DNA from: CAVQCX01 sp050050175
GTDB taxonomy: Bacteria; Pseudomonadota; Gammaproteobacteria; Chromatiales; Chromatiaceae
Direction of reading: 5' to 3'
Assembly: GCA_050050175.1 (NCBI GenBank)
Contig: JASFUT010000008.1
Span: 1-26,520 of the forward strand
DNA length: 26,520 nt
Shown here piece after piece: positions 1-6,954 of the stretch; position 1 is the stretch's first letter, and the number at the start of each line of letters is the position of its first letter. Below the pieces are notes generated by a model. That model had not been told where the DNA came from. It did no database searches and saw nothing but the letters and a program-made list of their open reading frames with translations. The position numbers and the translations under genes are program-made.

Positions 1-79
1 CTTCGACCGGCCCGCCCGGGATCTGGTCGAGGCGCTCGACCGGCAGGTCTTCCGCCACGGGCCGGCGGGGGCGGCATGA
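1..79 (+). CDS. recB: RecB C-terminal tail (partial)
   Basis: An open frame enters from the left edge and stops at TGA 77-79, giving 25 residues (FDRPARDLVEALDRQVF...). Its last four bases ATGA overlap the recD start, the usual recB-recD junction. The 'DRP..LVEALD' ending resembles RecB C-termini. RecB is the helicase/nuclease subunit of exonuclease V. The assignment rests mainly on position in front of recD, because too little of the protein is visible for a domain call. Confidence 0.6.
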   Translation, partial: FDRPARDLVEALDRQVFRHGPAGAA

Positions 80-1911
80 GCGGCAATCTCCAGAGGCTGA
101 TGGAGGCCGGCCTCCTCTCGCCCCTGAGCTACTACTTCGCCCGATTCGTGGCGCGGGGCGCCGGCGAGGACGAGGACGCCCTCCTGGGGCAGAGCGCGGC
201 GCTGGTGAGCATGCGCAACCTGCAGGGCGACGTGTGCGTCGATCTGGGCCGGCACGCGGGCAGGGCGCTGTTCGAGGGCACCGCGGAGGAGCCGGTGCAC
301 CTGCCCCGGGGCCCGGCGCTGGATGTCTGGCTCGAGGCCCTGCACGGCTCGGAGTGGGTGGGAGCGCCGGGGGCGACTGCGCCCCTGATTCTGGATGGGC
401 GGCGGCTGTACCTCGGCCGGTACTGGCGCTTCGAGTCCGAGGTCGCCGATGCCCTGCGCGAGCGCATGGGGTTCGCGCAGGGCCTGGATCTGAGGGGGCT
501 GTTCCGTGGTCTCGACCGCCTCTTTCCCGACGGCACGCCGGGCGTGGTGAACTGGCAGAAGGTCGCCGCGGCGGTGGCCGTCGGCAGACGCTTCGCGGTG
601 ATCTCCGGCGGACCCGGGACAGGCAAGACCACCACCGTCGTGAAGGTTCTGGCGCTCATCCTGGACCAGGACCCGCAGGCACGCATTGCGCTGGCGGCCC
701 CGACCGGAAAGGCGGCGGCCAGGCTGACCGAGGCGGTGCGCGGCGGCAAGGCCCGGGTGGCGGCCGACGCCGGCACGCTCGCGCGGGTGCCCGAGGAGGC
801 CTCCACCATCCATCGGCTGCTCGGGGTAGGCCCCGACGGCGGCTTTCGCCACAACCGCGAGAGCCCGCTGGTGGTCGACTGCCTGGTGGTGGACGAGGCC
901 TCGATGGTCGATCTGCCGCTCATGGCCCGTCTGCTGGAGGCCCTGCCCGATCGGGCGCGTCTCATCCTCCTGGGCGATCGGGACCAGCTGGCCTCCGTCG
1001 AGGCCGGGAGCGTGCTCGGGGACATCACCGGCCACGGCCGGCCGATCCGCTACACCTCCGCTCAGGTGGGCTTCCTGGAGTCGGTCGGCGCCGCCCCGGA
1101 GCGTGCCCTGGACGCCGAGGCGGACCCGCCGCCTGCCGGCGACGCCGTCGGCCTGCTGCGGGTCAGCTACCGGTTCGGGGCGGACAGCGGTATCCGGGCG
1201 CTGGCGAGTGCGGTGAATGCGGGCCGGGGGGAGGACGCGCTGTCGCTGCTCACCGACGCCGGGCTTGCCGATATCGCCTGGCTGGACGCCCAGCCCGACG
1301 GTCTCCACTCCGCCTGCGTGGAGTGGGCGGCCGCGCGTTATGCGGAGTACCTGCGTCAGGCGGATCCCGCCCGGGCGCTTCGCGCCTTCGAGCGCGCCCG
1401 GGTCCTGGCGGCGCTGCACCGCGGGCCGTTCGGCGTGGAGACGCTCAACGCGTCGATCGAGGCGCGCCTGCACGACCGGGGCCTGATCCGGGGGGGCGAG
1501 GAGTACCACGGAAAGCCCGTGATGGTCACCGCCAACGACTACGAGGTGGGTCTGTTCAATGGCGACATCGGCCTGCTCTGGGGCGACGGCAGCGCAGGAC
1601 TGCGGGCGTGCTTCCTCGCGGCCGGCGACGAGGTCCGCAGCCTCTCCGTCCGGCAGCTGCCCGAGCACAGCTGCGCCTTCGCCCTGACGGTGCACAAGAG
1701 CCAGGGCTCGGAGCTCGACGAGATCCTCCTCGTGCTGCCTGCGGAGGCAAGCCCGGTGGTCAGCCGCGAGCTCATCTACACCGCCGTTACCCGGGCGCGG
1801 CGGAAGGTCACCGTCCAGGGCGAACGTGCGGCCTTCATCGAGGGCTGCCGCGGGCGGGTACAGAGGGGCTCCGCGCTGGCGGAGAGGCTCGGCTGGCCGC
1901 CCGGTCCCTGA
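76..1911 (+). CDS. recD: RecBCD enzyme subunit RecD (exonuclease V alpha)
   Basis: A 611-residue superfamily 1B 5'-3' helicase, the RecD subunit that works with RecB and RecC in double-strand break repair and degradation of linear DNA. Visible motifs: Walker A GGPGTGKTT at residues 178-186 (K184), Walker B VVDEAS with D273/E274, the TVHKSQGSE motif at about 538-546, and motif VI ELIYTAVTRARRKV near the C-terminus. The N-terminal ~150 residues are the RecB-contacting region. Length matches E. coli RecD (608 aa). ATG 76 overlaps the upstream stop (ATGA), indicating translational coupling to recB. No sigma-54 element lies in front of it, so it appears to be ordinary chromosomal backbone next to the stress island. 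Confidence 0.96.
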   Translation: MSGNLQRLMEAGLLSPLSYYFARFVARGAGEDEDALLGQSAALVSMRNLQGDVCVDLGRHAGRALFEGTAEEPVHLPRGPALDVWLEALHGSEWVGAPGATAPLILDGRRLYLGRYWRFESEVADALRERMGFAQGLDLRGLFRGLDRLFPDGTPGVVNWQKVAAAVAVGRRFAVISGGPGTGKTTTVVKVLALILDQDPQARIALAAPTGKAAARLTEAVRGGKARVAADAGTLARVPEEASTIHRLLGVGPDGGFRHNRESPLVVDCLVVDEASMVDLPLMARLLEALPDRARLILLGDRDQLASVEAGSVLGDITGHGRPIRYTSAQVGFLESVGAAPERALDAEADPPPAGDAVGLLRVSYRFGADSGIRALASAVNAGRGEDALSLLTDAGLADIAWLDAQPDGLHSACVEWAAARYAEYLRQADPARALRAFERARVLAALHRGPFGVETLNASIEARLHDRGLIRGGEEYHGKPVMVTANDYEVGLFNGDIGLLWGDGSAGLRACFLAAGDEVRSLSVRQLPEHSCAFALTVHKSQGSELDEILLVLPAEASPVVSRELIYTAVTRARRKVTVQGERAAFIEGCRGRVQRGSALAERLGWPPGP

Positions 1912-1929
1912 CCGATCGGCACAGACCCG

Positions 1930-1946
1930 CCGGCGCGGCGCGCCGG
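1930..1946. terminator. Hairpin after recD
   Basis: Perfect 7-bp stem (CCGGCGC / GCGCCGG) with a 3-base loop, 18 bases after the recD stop and between convergent genes. No U-tract follows, so intrinsic termination is only likely, not shown. Confidence 0.4.
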
Positions 1947-1988
1947 GCGCGGCTCACTCCGGCTCGAGGGAGGCTACGCCCGGCCGGG

Positions 1989-2008
1989 CGCCTGCCGCCG
2001 GGCAGGCG
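1989..2008 (-). terminator. Hairpin after the DUF3096 gene
   Basis: Perfect 8-bp stem CGCCTGCC / GGCAGGCG with a GCCG loop, beginning 3 bases after the stop codon of the minus-strand DUF3096 gene. Position and stability suit a terminator for that short unit; there is no T-run. Confidence 0.45.
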
Positions 2009-2011
2009 ACC

Positions 2012-2161
2012 TCAGGCTCCCCACTGGAGCTGGGTCAGCAGGCCCATCAGGCCGAAGAAGATCAGATAGAAGGCCACTATGTAGTTCAGCAGGCGCGGCC
2101 AGATCAGGATCGCAATGCCCGAGAGCAGCGATATCAGCGGAGAGATCAGCATCAGGTCCAT
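2012..2161 (-). CDS. DUF3096 small membrane protein
   Basis: A 49-residue hydrophobic protein (MDLMLISPLISLLSGI... ending LTQLQWGA). The pattern PLISLLSGIAILIWPRLLNY followed by IVAFYLIFFGLMGL is typical of the DUF3096 family, tiny inner-membrane proteins with two predicted helices (about residues 6-22 and 26-43) and unknown function. ATG 2161 is chosen because GAGGAG stands about 8 bases before it; longer in-frame extensions run through the promoter region. A candidate sigma-54 promoter lies at 2218-2203 on the same strand, predicting a 5' leader of about 30 bases. It is divergent from the PepSY gene and shares its upstream region. Members of this family often sit near stress genes, consistent with this setting. 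Confidence 0.85.
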   Translation of the reverse strand: MDLMLISPLISLLSGIAILIWPRLLNYIVAFYLIFFGLMGLLTQLQWGA

Positions 2162-2202
2162 GGTTGCACTCCTCGGTTGAAGGCAGGCGTTGCCAGGGGT
2201 GG

Positions 2203-2218
2203 AGCAGGAAGCGTGCCG
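2203..2218 (-). promoter_or_regulatory. Candidate sigma-54 promoter of the DUF3096 gene
   Basis: Minus-strand sequence CGGCACGCTTCCTGCT fits TGGCAC-R-N4-TTGCW with two mismatches. GG and GC are intact and exactly 12 bases apart. Predicted start of transcription is near 2192, about 30 bases before the ATG at 2161. Confidence 0.65.
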
Positions 2219-2267
2219 CGGCCGCCCGTGGCGCGATCGGCCGGCGCACGGGTCGCTGAAACGGGCC

Positions 2268-2280
2268 GTTCTCCGGACCG
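2268..2280 (+). promoter_or_regulatory. Shared upstream motif, candidate activator site (copy 1)
   Basis: GTTCTCCGGACCG, followed by GGCGCCGGTC, which makes GACCGG-GCG-CCGGTC a dyad. The same motif recurs upstream of YfdX-1 (3213-3225), between the ATPase and YfdX-2 genes (15601-15613) and upstream of ftsH (22789-22802). Here it lies 50 bases upstream of the DUF3096 -24 element and about 130 upstream of the PepSY one. Confidence 0.45.
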
Positions 2281-2318
2281 GGCGCCGGTCGGCGCCGGCG
2301 CCCGCACGGACCCCGCCG

Positions 2319-2332
2319 TGGCTCATAAGAGC
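2319..2332. repeat. GGCTC dyad between divergent promoters
   Basis: GGCTC-ATAA-GAGCC, perfect 5-bp arms, lying almost midway between the two divergent -24/-12 elements. GGCTCATA also occurs at 15594-15601, in the other divergent regulatory region. Possible protein-binding site; low confidence. Confidence 0.3.
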
Positions 2333-2407
2333 CGACGGGACTCGGCGCAAATGAACCGGGCGGTATGTCCGTGCGGACCTGCCTTTCCGGCCGGACCGAC
2401 CGATGCC

Positions 2408-2423
2408 TGGCGCGGATCCTGCA
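2408..2423 (+). promoter_or_regulatory. Candidate sigma-54 promoter of the PepSY gene
   Basis: TGGCGCGGATCCTGCA has two mismatches to TGGCAC-R-N4-TTGCW, with intact GG and GC spaced by 12. Predicted start near 2434, giving a 125-base leader to the ATG at 2559. Confidence 0.65.
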
Positions 2424-2472
2424 GTTCCCTGTCCACACAGGCTGTGGCCCGACGCGGTGCCGGGACCGATGG

Positions 2473-2491
2473 GGCTCATCCTGTATGAGCC
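2473..2491. repeat. Perfect dyad in the PepSY gene leader
   Basis: GGCTCAT-CCTGT-ATGAGCC, perfect 7-bp arms with a 5-base spacer. It lies downstream of the predicted start of transcription, so it could form an RNA hairpin or be an operator. The arms resemble the GGCTC dyad at 2319-2332. Confidence 0.4.
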
Positions 2492-2558
2492 TGGACGCGG
2501 ACGGCCGTGCGCGGTGCGCGCCTTCGGCGCACGCCCCGCTGGAATCGGGAGAAGACCC

Positions 2559-3101
2559 ATGTACTCGAATCGTTCGTTCCCTTCCCTGACACGCCTTTGC
2601 ATCGCCGTCCTCTGCCTGCTGGCCACGGCGGTTACCGCCGCCGAAGCCGGGACACCGGATCTCGCCTCCGTCGTCGCTGCGGCAGAGGCCTATACCGGGG
2701 AGCCGGCCCGAAGCGCGGCGCTGGAGGACCGCGACGGCTTCCTGTTCTTTCGAGTGAACACGTCGGGCGCGGCCGGCAAGCTGACCGTGAAGGTCGACTC
2801 CCACTCGGGCCGGATCCTCGCCGTGGATCCCGACGAGATGCTGCCGTGGATCCGGAACGAGCACCCCCAGTCCGAAGCTGCACCCGGCGATGGCCGGGGC
2901 GCCCTCTCGGACGCCATCCGCACCGCGGAGCGGATCACGGGCGGTACCGCCCTGTCCGGGACCCACGTCGGGCTGGTGGGAGCCCGGGGCGTCTACCGCA
3001 TCGATGTGCTGAAATCGGGTCGTGTCGAGATCGTCACCCTCGACCGCCGCGGCGAGCCCTTCCTCAGCGTGACGCCGGCGGTGACAGATGAAAGCCCCTG
3101 A
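2559..3101 (+). CDS. Periplasmic PepSY-domain protein
   Basis: A 180-residue protein with a signal peptide (MYSNRSFPSLTRLCIAVLCLL, likely cut near residue 27 after AVTA) and two PepSY-type units. The first spans about residues 33-95 (SVVAAAEAYTGEPARSAALE ... GKLTVKVDSHSGRILAV); the second spans about 105-175 (LSDAIRTAERITGG ... YRIDVLKSGRVEIVTLD). PepSY domains are small periplasmic modules that inhibit or bind proteases or sense the envelope; no enzyme activity is expected. ATG 2559 is preferred because GGGAGAAG precedes it by about 5 bases and the signal peptide begins there; upstream in-frame sequence is promoter DNA. A sigma-54-like promoter lies at 2408-2423. It is divergent from the DUF3096 gene and probably monocistronic. 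Confidence 0.82.
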   Translation: MYSNRSFPSLTRLCIAVLCLLATAVTAAEAGTPDLASVVAAAEAYTGEPARSAALEDRDGFLFFRVNTSGAAGKLTVKVDSHSGRILAVDPDEMLPWIRNEHPQSEAAPGDGRGALSDAIRTAERITGGTALSGTHVGLVGARGVYRIDVLKSGRVEIVTLDRRGEPFLSVTPAVTDESP

Positions 3102-3145
3102 CGGCGCTCCATCGGGCGGGCGGCCCATCCGCACCGCTGAAGACC

Positions 3146-3168
3146 GGAGCCGGCTGCGCGCGGGCTCC
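3146..3168 (+). terminator. Weak hairpin after the PepSY gene
   Basis: GGAGCC/GGCTCC, 6-bp stem with an 11-base loop, 44 bases after the stop. Possible terminator, weak. Confidence 0.25.
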
Positions 3169-3212
3169 ATTGCGCTCGACGCGACGCCCGTCAGGCACCG
3201 CTCCTGGCTCAG

Positions 3213-3225
3213 GTTCCCCGGACCG
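3213..3225 (+). promoter_or_regulatory. Shared upstream motif, candidate activator site (copy 2)
   Basis: GTTCCCCGGACCG matches 12 of 13 bases of the copy at 2268-2280. It forms overlapping dyads (GGTTC-CCC-GGACC and GACCG-CCC-CGGTC). It is 82 bases upstream of the YfdX-1 -24 element, a normal distance for an NtrC-type activator site. Confidence 0.5.
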
Positions 3226-3246
3226 CCCCGGTCGAAATTGCCCAAT

Positions 3247-3262
3247 CCGCCCGGACGGGCGG
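3247..3262 (+). terminator. Hairpin followed by a pyrimidine run
   Basis: CCGCCC-GGAC-GGGCGG, perfect 6-bp stem followed by GCCTCCTTCTCC. It could end transcription from the PepSY side before the YfdX-1 promoter at 3307. Confidence 0.35.
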
Positions 3263-3306
3263 GCCTCCTTCTCCTAACCTCCTGAAAAATCAGTCTTACT
3301 CAAGAT

Positions 3307-3322
3307 TGGCCCGGCTGATGCA
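3307..3322 (+). promoter_or_regulatory. Candidate sigma-54 promoter of the YfdX-1 operon
   Basis: TGGCCCGGCTGATGCA, two mismatches to TGGCAC-R-N4-TTGCW with GG and GC correctly spaced. The preceding 25 bases are AT-richer than their surroundings. Predicted start near 3333, 46 bases before the ATG at 3379. Confidence 0.65.
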
Positions 3323-3378
3323 GGGATGTCGGTGCAGACCGATCCACATCGACGATGGTCACACGAGGAGCAACAGCC

Positions 3379-4650
3379 ATGTACAAGCGATTCGCCCTGA
3401 AGCCCGTCGCCGCCGCCGTTCTGCTGGCGGCCGTTGCCGCCAGCGGTTCGGTGCTGGCCGACGGGTCGATCCAAGAGGATCTGACAGTCACGCCGGGCCG
3501 CCAGATCTCGCCGCAGGACGAGGCGGCCATCTCCTCGGCCGCGGTGAAGGTCCTGCGCCATGTCGCAGGCGCCAGAGGCGAGCTGCAGGGTGACGAGCCC
3601 GACGCCGAAAAGGCCAAGGTCGAGCTCGGTCAGGCGGAAAAGCTGCTGGACATCATCCAGGCGGGACTGCCCACCACGCGCATCAAAGACCACATCTGGG
3701 TGGCCAAGAAGGACCTGGAGTACGAGGACAGCCGTGAGGTTCTGCCGGACCTGGTGCCCATATACGCCTCCCTGGACGAGCTGGTGGACTATATGCCCAA
3801 GGCCCGGGCCCACCTGGACCAGGCCAGAGAGGCCGTGAAGGCCGGCGACAAGTCCAAGGCCGGAGAGCAGCTGAAGGCCCTGGACGATGCCCTGGTCTAC
3901 GCGGAGGCGGACCTGCCGCTTAGCTCCACCCGGAATCTGGTGGCCGAGGCCGAGGAGGACCTGGCCAATGACGATGCCAAGGCCGCCGACGCGGCGCTGG
4001 CGACGGCGCAGGACGACGTGGTGTTCGTCACGGTGTCGTTCCAGTCGCCTCTGACCAACGCCAAGGCGGCCCTCTGGCGCGCGTGGCAGGACTACAGGCT
4101 GGGGGAGAAGGAATACGCGAAGGCGGACCTGGACGAGGCCGTGGGATACCTGGAGCGGGTCGCGCAGAGCGACGATGAGGTCATGCGCCAGGCGGCCGAG
4201 AACCTCGTGGCCGAGGTCCGTGATCTGCACGGGTCGATCGAGGCCGGCGACGAGCGGTTCGGTGCCGCGATCGAGGGCGCCTGGCATCGGGTCAGGGCCC
4301 TCTCGGAACGTGCCGCCGAGTCCATCAGCACGGGCTGGCAGCGGCTGCGTGCGGAGGGTGCGGGCAAGGAGGACCTGATCGAAGCCAAGCTTCAGCTCGC
4401 CTACGCGCGTATCGACCATCTCTACTCCGCGGACGATGCCGCGGCCAAGGTGGATCTGGCCGAGGCGCGGGGCTACCTGGACTCGGCGCTCCGTGAGGCC
4501 AGGCCCGAGGTAAAGGACGAGGTGGAGCAGGTCTCCGCCCTGGTGGCCGGCCTGGACAGCGCGCTGCAGGGAGGCAAGCAGGCCGGCAGCGACGAGGGGG
4601 CCTTCGACAAGGCCGAGGCGCAGCTCGGCGCGCTGATCCACCAAATCTGA
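3379..4650 (+). CDS. YfdX-family periplasmic protein, long form (YfdX-1)
   Basis: A 423-residue, highly charged, mostly helical protein with a Sec signal peptide (MYKRFALKPVAAAVLLAAV, cut likely after SVLA at residue 27). Residues about 35-220 resemble YfdX (QDEAAISSAAVKVLRH, DHIWVAKKDLEYEDSREVLPD, AGEQLKALDDAL at 161-172). E. coli YfdX is about 210 residues, so the second half is extra. It holds two related helical units at about 227-290 and 335-400, with AKADLDEAVGYLERV at 247-261 matched by AKVDLAEARGYLDSA at 356-370. YfdX proteins are periplasmic, chaperone-like and linked to acid and other envelope stress in enterobacteria; their mechanism is not established. ATG 3379 has GAGGAG 8 bases before it; an in-frame ATG at 3355 lacks one. 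First gene of a probable YfdX-1/zwf/dedA/hsp20 unit. Confidence 0.85.
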   Translation: MYKRFALKPVAAAVLLAAVAASGSVLADGSIQEDLTVTPGRQISPQDEAAISSAAVKVLRHVAGARGELQGDEPDAEKAKVELGQAEKLLDIIQAGLPTTRIKDHIWVAKKDLEYEDSREVLPDLVPIYASLDELVDYMPKARAHLDQAREAVKAGDKSKAGEQLKALDDALVYAEADLPLSSTRNLVAEAEEDLANDDAKAADAALATAQDDVVFVTVSFQSPLTNAKAALWRAWQDYRLGEKEYAKADLDEAVGYLERVAQSDDEVMRQAAENLVAEVRDLHGSIEAGDERFGAAIEGAWHRVRALSERAAESISTGWQRLRAEGAGKEDLIEAKLQLAYARIDHLYSADDAAAKVDLAEARGYLDSALREARPEVKDEVEQVSALVAGLDSALQGGKQAGSDEGAFDKAEAQLGALIHQI

Positions 4651-4666
4651 CGTCAACCGCCGCGCT

Positions 4667-4688
4667 CTCCCCCGGTCCGCCGGGGGAG
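4667..4688 (+). terminator. Strong hairpin between YfdX-1 and zwf
   Basis: CTCCCCCGG-TCCG-CCGGGGGAG, perfect 9-bp stem, 16 bases after the YfdX-1 stop. There is no T-run, so it may be an attenuator or an mRNA stabiliser that lowers, rather than blocks, read-through into zwf. No separate promoter is evident for zwf. Confidence 0.45.
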
Positions 4689-4735
4689 GCGGAGACCGGG
4701 GAAGGCGAGGGAGCTGATACGGGAGCATCGATGCC

Positions 4736-6250
4736 ATGAAGCCCGCCACAGACCGACCCAGCCTGTTCGTGCTCCTGGGTGCTGCCGGCGACCTGGCCCA
4801 CCGCCTGGTGGTGCCCGCCCTCTTCGAGCTCCACCGCGCCGGCGTGCTGCCCGCGCATTTCCGGCTCGTGGGGCTGGATCGCGCGGACCTGGATGCACGG
4901 GCCCTCGGGATGCGGCTGCGCGGGGGCTGTGCCCGCTTCGGACGATCCGGCGAGCCGTCCGACGCAGACTGGGAGCCGTTCGCGAGGCGTCTCGCCTACC
5001 AGCGGATGGATCTCGCCGACCCGGAGGCCTACCGGACGGTACCGGGATTGCTGGACGAGCTGGCGCAGGGTTTTCCGGCGCCGCCCCAGAGCCTGTTCTA
5101 CCTCGCCACGCCTTCCTTTCTGTTCGAGCCCGCTGCCACCGGTCTCGGCAATGTCGGCCTCGTGAAAGACAACGCGCTGTCCAGGCTGGTGGTGGAGAAG
5201 CCGATCGGCTCGGACCTGGAGAGCTTCCGCCGCATCGACGGCGTCCTGAAGGCCTGGCTGAGCGAGTCGCAGCTCTATCGCATCGACCACTACCTGGGCA
5301 AGGAGACGGTGCAGAACATCCAGGCGCTGCGCTTCGCCAACCCCATCCTCGAGCCCATCTGGGACCGCCGCTACATCGACCACGTGACCATCACCGTGGC
5401 GGAGAGCCTCGGCGTCGGGCACCGCGGGGGCTATTACGAAGGGGCGGGGGCGCTGCGCGACATGGTGCAGAACCACTTGATGCAGCTGCTCTGCCTGATC
5501 GCCATGGAGCCGCCGGCCAGCTTCGAGGCCGACCGGCTGCGCGACCGAAAGATGGACGTGATGCGGGCGCTGCGCCCGATTTTGCCCGAGGCGGTGTCGG
5601 ATGTGGCCGCTCGCGGCCAGTACGGGGCGGGATGGGTCCAGGGCGAGCGGGCGCCCGGCTACCGCCAGGAGGAGGGCGTCGACCCCGACTCCGGTGTGGA
5701 GACCTTCGCGGCCCTGAAGCTGTTCGTGGACAACTGGCGCTGGCAGGACGTGCCCTTCTATCTGCGCACGGGCAAGCGGCTGGCGCAGACCGCCTCCGAG
5801 GTTTCCATCCGCTTCCGCCCGGTACCGCACCGCGCCTACCCCTACGCCGCCGCCGAGGACCACCAGCCGGTGCGCCTGGTGTTGCGGCTCAAGCCGGACG
5901 AAGGCATCGATCTCAAGCTCAACGTCAAGGTTCCGGGCGCCCACTTCACCCTGGCTCCGGCGGACATGCGCTTTTCCTACGCGGAGGCGTTCCGCGCCCG
6001 AGTGCCCGCTGCCTACGAAACCCTTCTCTACGAGATCCTTGCCGGTGACCAGTCCCTGTTCATGCGCGCCGACCAGATCGAAGCGGCCTGGACGCTGCTG
6101 CAGCCGGTCCTCGAGGTCTGGCAGGCGCATCCGGCGGTGGACTTCCCCAACTATCCCGCGGGCAGCTGGGGGCCGGAATCGGCTGAGGGTCTGATCAGCC
6201 GCGACGGCCGCAGCTGGCTCGCGCCCACCCTGCGGGGGCCGAAGCCGTGA
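4736..6250 (+). CDS. zwf: Glucose-6-phosphate 1-dehydrogenase
   Basis: A 504-residue protein of normal length for the family. It oxidises glucose 6-phosphate to 6-phosphogluconolactone while reducing NADP+. Visible signatures: nucleotide-binding GAAGDLAHR at residues 15-23 (commonly GASGDLAKR), EKPIGSD from E154, and the active-site RIDHYLGKE at 182-190. The substrate-binding C-terminal beta+alpha domain is complete. ATG 4736 has GGGAG 10 bases before it. Its stop overlaps the GTG start of the DedA gene (GTGA, 6247-6250), so the two are translationally coupled. Neither pgl, gnd nor edd is in the window, so its presence beside YfdX, DedA and sHSP genes suggests a stress role, chiefly NADPH supply, rather than a dedicated sugar pathway operon. 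Confidence 0.97.
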   Translation: MKPATDRPSLFVLLGAAGDLAHRLVVPALFELHRAGVLPAHFRLVGLDRADLDARALGMRLRGGCARFGRSGEPSDADWEPFARRLAYQRMDLADPEAYRTVPGLLDELAQGFPAPPQSLFYLATPSFLFEPAATGLGNVGLVKDNALSRLVVEKPIGSDLESFRRIDGVLKAWLSESQLYRIDHYLGKETVQNIQALRFANPILEPIWDRRYIDHVTITVAESLGVGHRGGYYEGAGALRDMVQNHLMQLLCLIAMEPPASFEADRLRDRKMDVMRALRPILPEAVSDVAARGQYGAGWVQGERAPGYRQEEGVDPDSGVETFAALKLFVDNWRWQDVPFYLRTGKRLAQTASEVSIRFRPVPHRAYPYAAAEDHQPVRLVLRLKPDEGIDLKLNVKVPGAHFTLAPADMRFSYAEAFRARVPAAYETLLYEILAGDQSLFMRADQIEAAWTLLQPVLEVWQAHPAVDFPNYPAGSWGPESAEGLISRDGRSWLAPTLRGPKP

Positions 6251-6954
6251 CCGGGCTGGAGCACATGCTGGCCGAGGCCGCGCCCTGGCTCCACCGCTAC
6301 GGCTATGGCGCCCTGGCGGCGGCCGTGCTGCTGGAGGGCATGGGCATACCGGCCCCCGGCGAGATCCTCCTGGCGGGTGCCGCCCTGCTGGCGGGGCGCG
6401 GCGAGATGAGTCTGCCTGCGGTGCTGTTGAGCGCCTGGGCCGCGGCGGTGGCGGGCGACAACCTCGGCTACTGTGTGGGCCGCGCCGGAGGCCGCCGGCT
6501 GCTGCTCAGGGCGGGGGTGAGCCGCCACCGCCTGGTCCGCTTCGATCGCTTCTTCCGGCGGTTCGGAGTCTGGCTCATCCTGTTCGGGCGCTTCTTCGAC
6601 GGTACGCGACAGCTGGACGGCCTGGTGGCGGGCAGCGCGCGCATGCCCTGGCCGAGATTCCTGCTGGCGGATCTGGCGGGGGTGTCGCTCTGGGTCCTGG
6701 TGTGGGTGATCGGTCTTTACACTGCCGACCGCCACGGAGCGGCGCTGCACCGCTGGCTTATCCAGATCAACCCCTGGGTCGCCGCCCTCGCCCTGGCGAG
6801 CCTGGCGACCACACTGCTTCTGCTCTTTCTTCGGCGGAGTGGGCCGAGAGACGGCGCGCTCCATCTCAGTGGGACGGCGGCTCGCATCCCGCCATGCCCT
6901 CCCGGTCGGAGGGGGTGGGACGGACGCCGAGATCAACTAAGGAGGTCATCATGA
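6247..6954 (+). CDS. DedA-family membrane protein
   Basis: A 235-residue polytopic inner-membrane protein of the DedA/VTT family. Conserved parts: LLEGMGIPAPGEILLAGAAL near residues 30-50, GDNLGYCVGRAGG about 74-86, and the arginine/glycine core FGRFFDGTRQLDGLVAGSA followed by MPWPRFLLADLAGVSLW. DedA proteins are linked to lipid-carrier or phospholipid scrambling, proton-motive-force maintenance and resistance to pH and cationic stress. The start is GTG 6247, overlapping the zwf stop; ATG 6265 is an alternative. The stop TGA (6952-6954) overlaps the next start (ATGA). The last ~35 residues are a hydrophilic tail unlike the family core, and they carry the downstream ribosome-binding site, which may explain the odd extension. 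Confidence 0.9.
   Translation: MTGLEHMLAEAAPWLHRYGYGALAAAVLLEGMGIPAPGEILLAGAALLAGRGEMSLPAVLLSAWAAAVAGDNLGYCVGRAGGRRLLLRAGVSRHRLVRFDRFFRRFGVWLILFGRFFDGTRQLDGLVAGSARMPWPRFLLADLAGVSLWVLVWVIGLYTADRHGAALHRWLIQINPWVAALALASLATTLLLLFLRRSGPRDGALHLSGTAARIPPCPPGRRGWDGRRDQLRRSS

Larger units (their letters stand above)
2162..2558. other. Divergent regulatory region, DUF3096 / PepSY genes
   Basis: A 397-base gap without a credible gene. It holds two outward-facing -24/-12 elements (2218-2203 minus and 2408-2423 plus), a GTTCTCCGGACCG motif at 2268-2280 shared with other upstream regions, a dyad at 2319-2332, and a second dyad at 2473-2491 inside the predicted PepSY leader. Confidence 0.6.

Noticed and set aside
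4651..4735. A separate sigma-54 promoter for zwf
   Set aside because: I checked GG/GC pairs at the required spacing in this gap. The only hit (4720-4735) has at least six mismatches and runs into the start codon. The same kind of check found nothing good before the glucoamylase, kinase or DUF202 genes.
4325..6130. Long open frame antisense to zwf (minus strand, 601 codons)
   Set aside because: It is the complement of a certain zwf coding frame. Long antisense frames are expected at this GC content, and its product has no recognisable motif.
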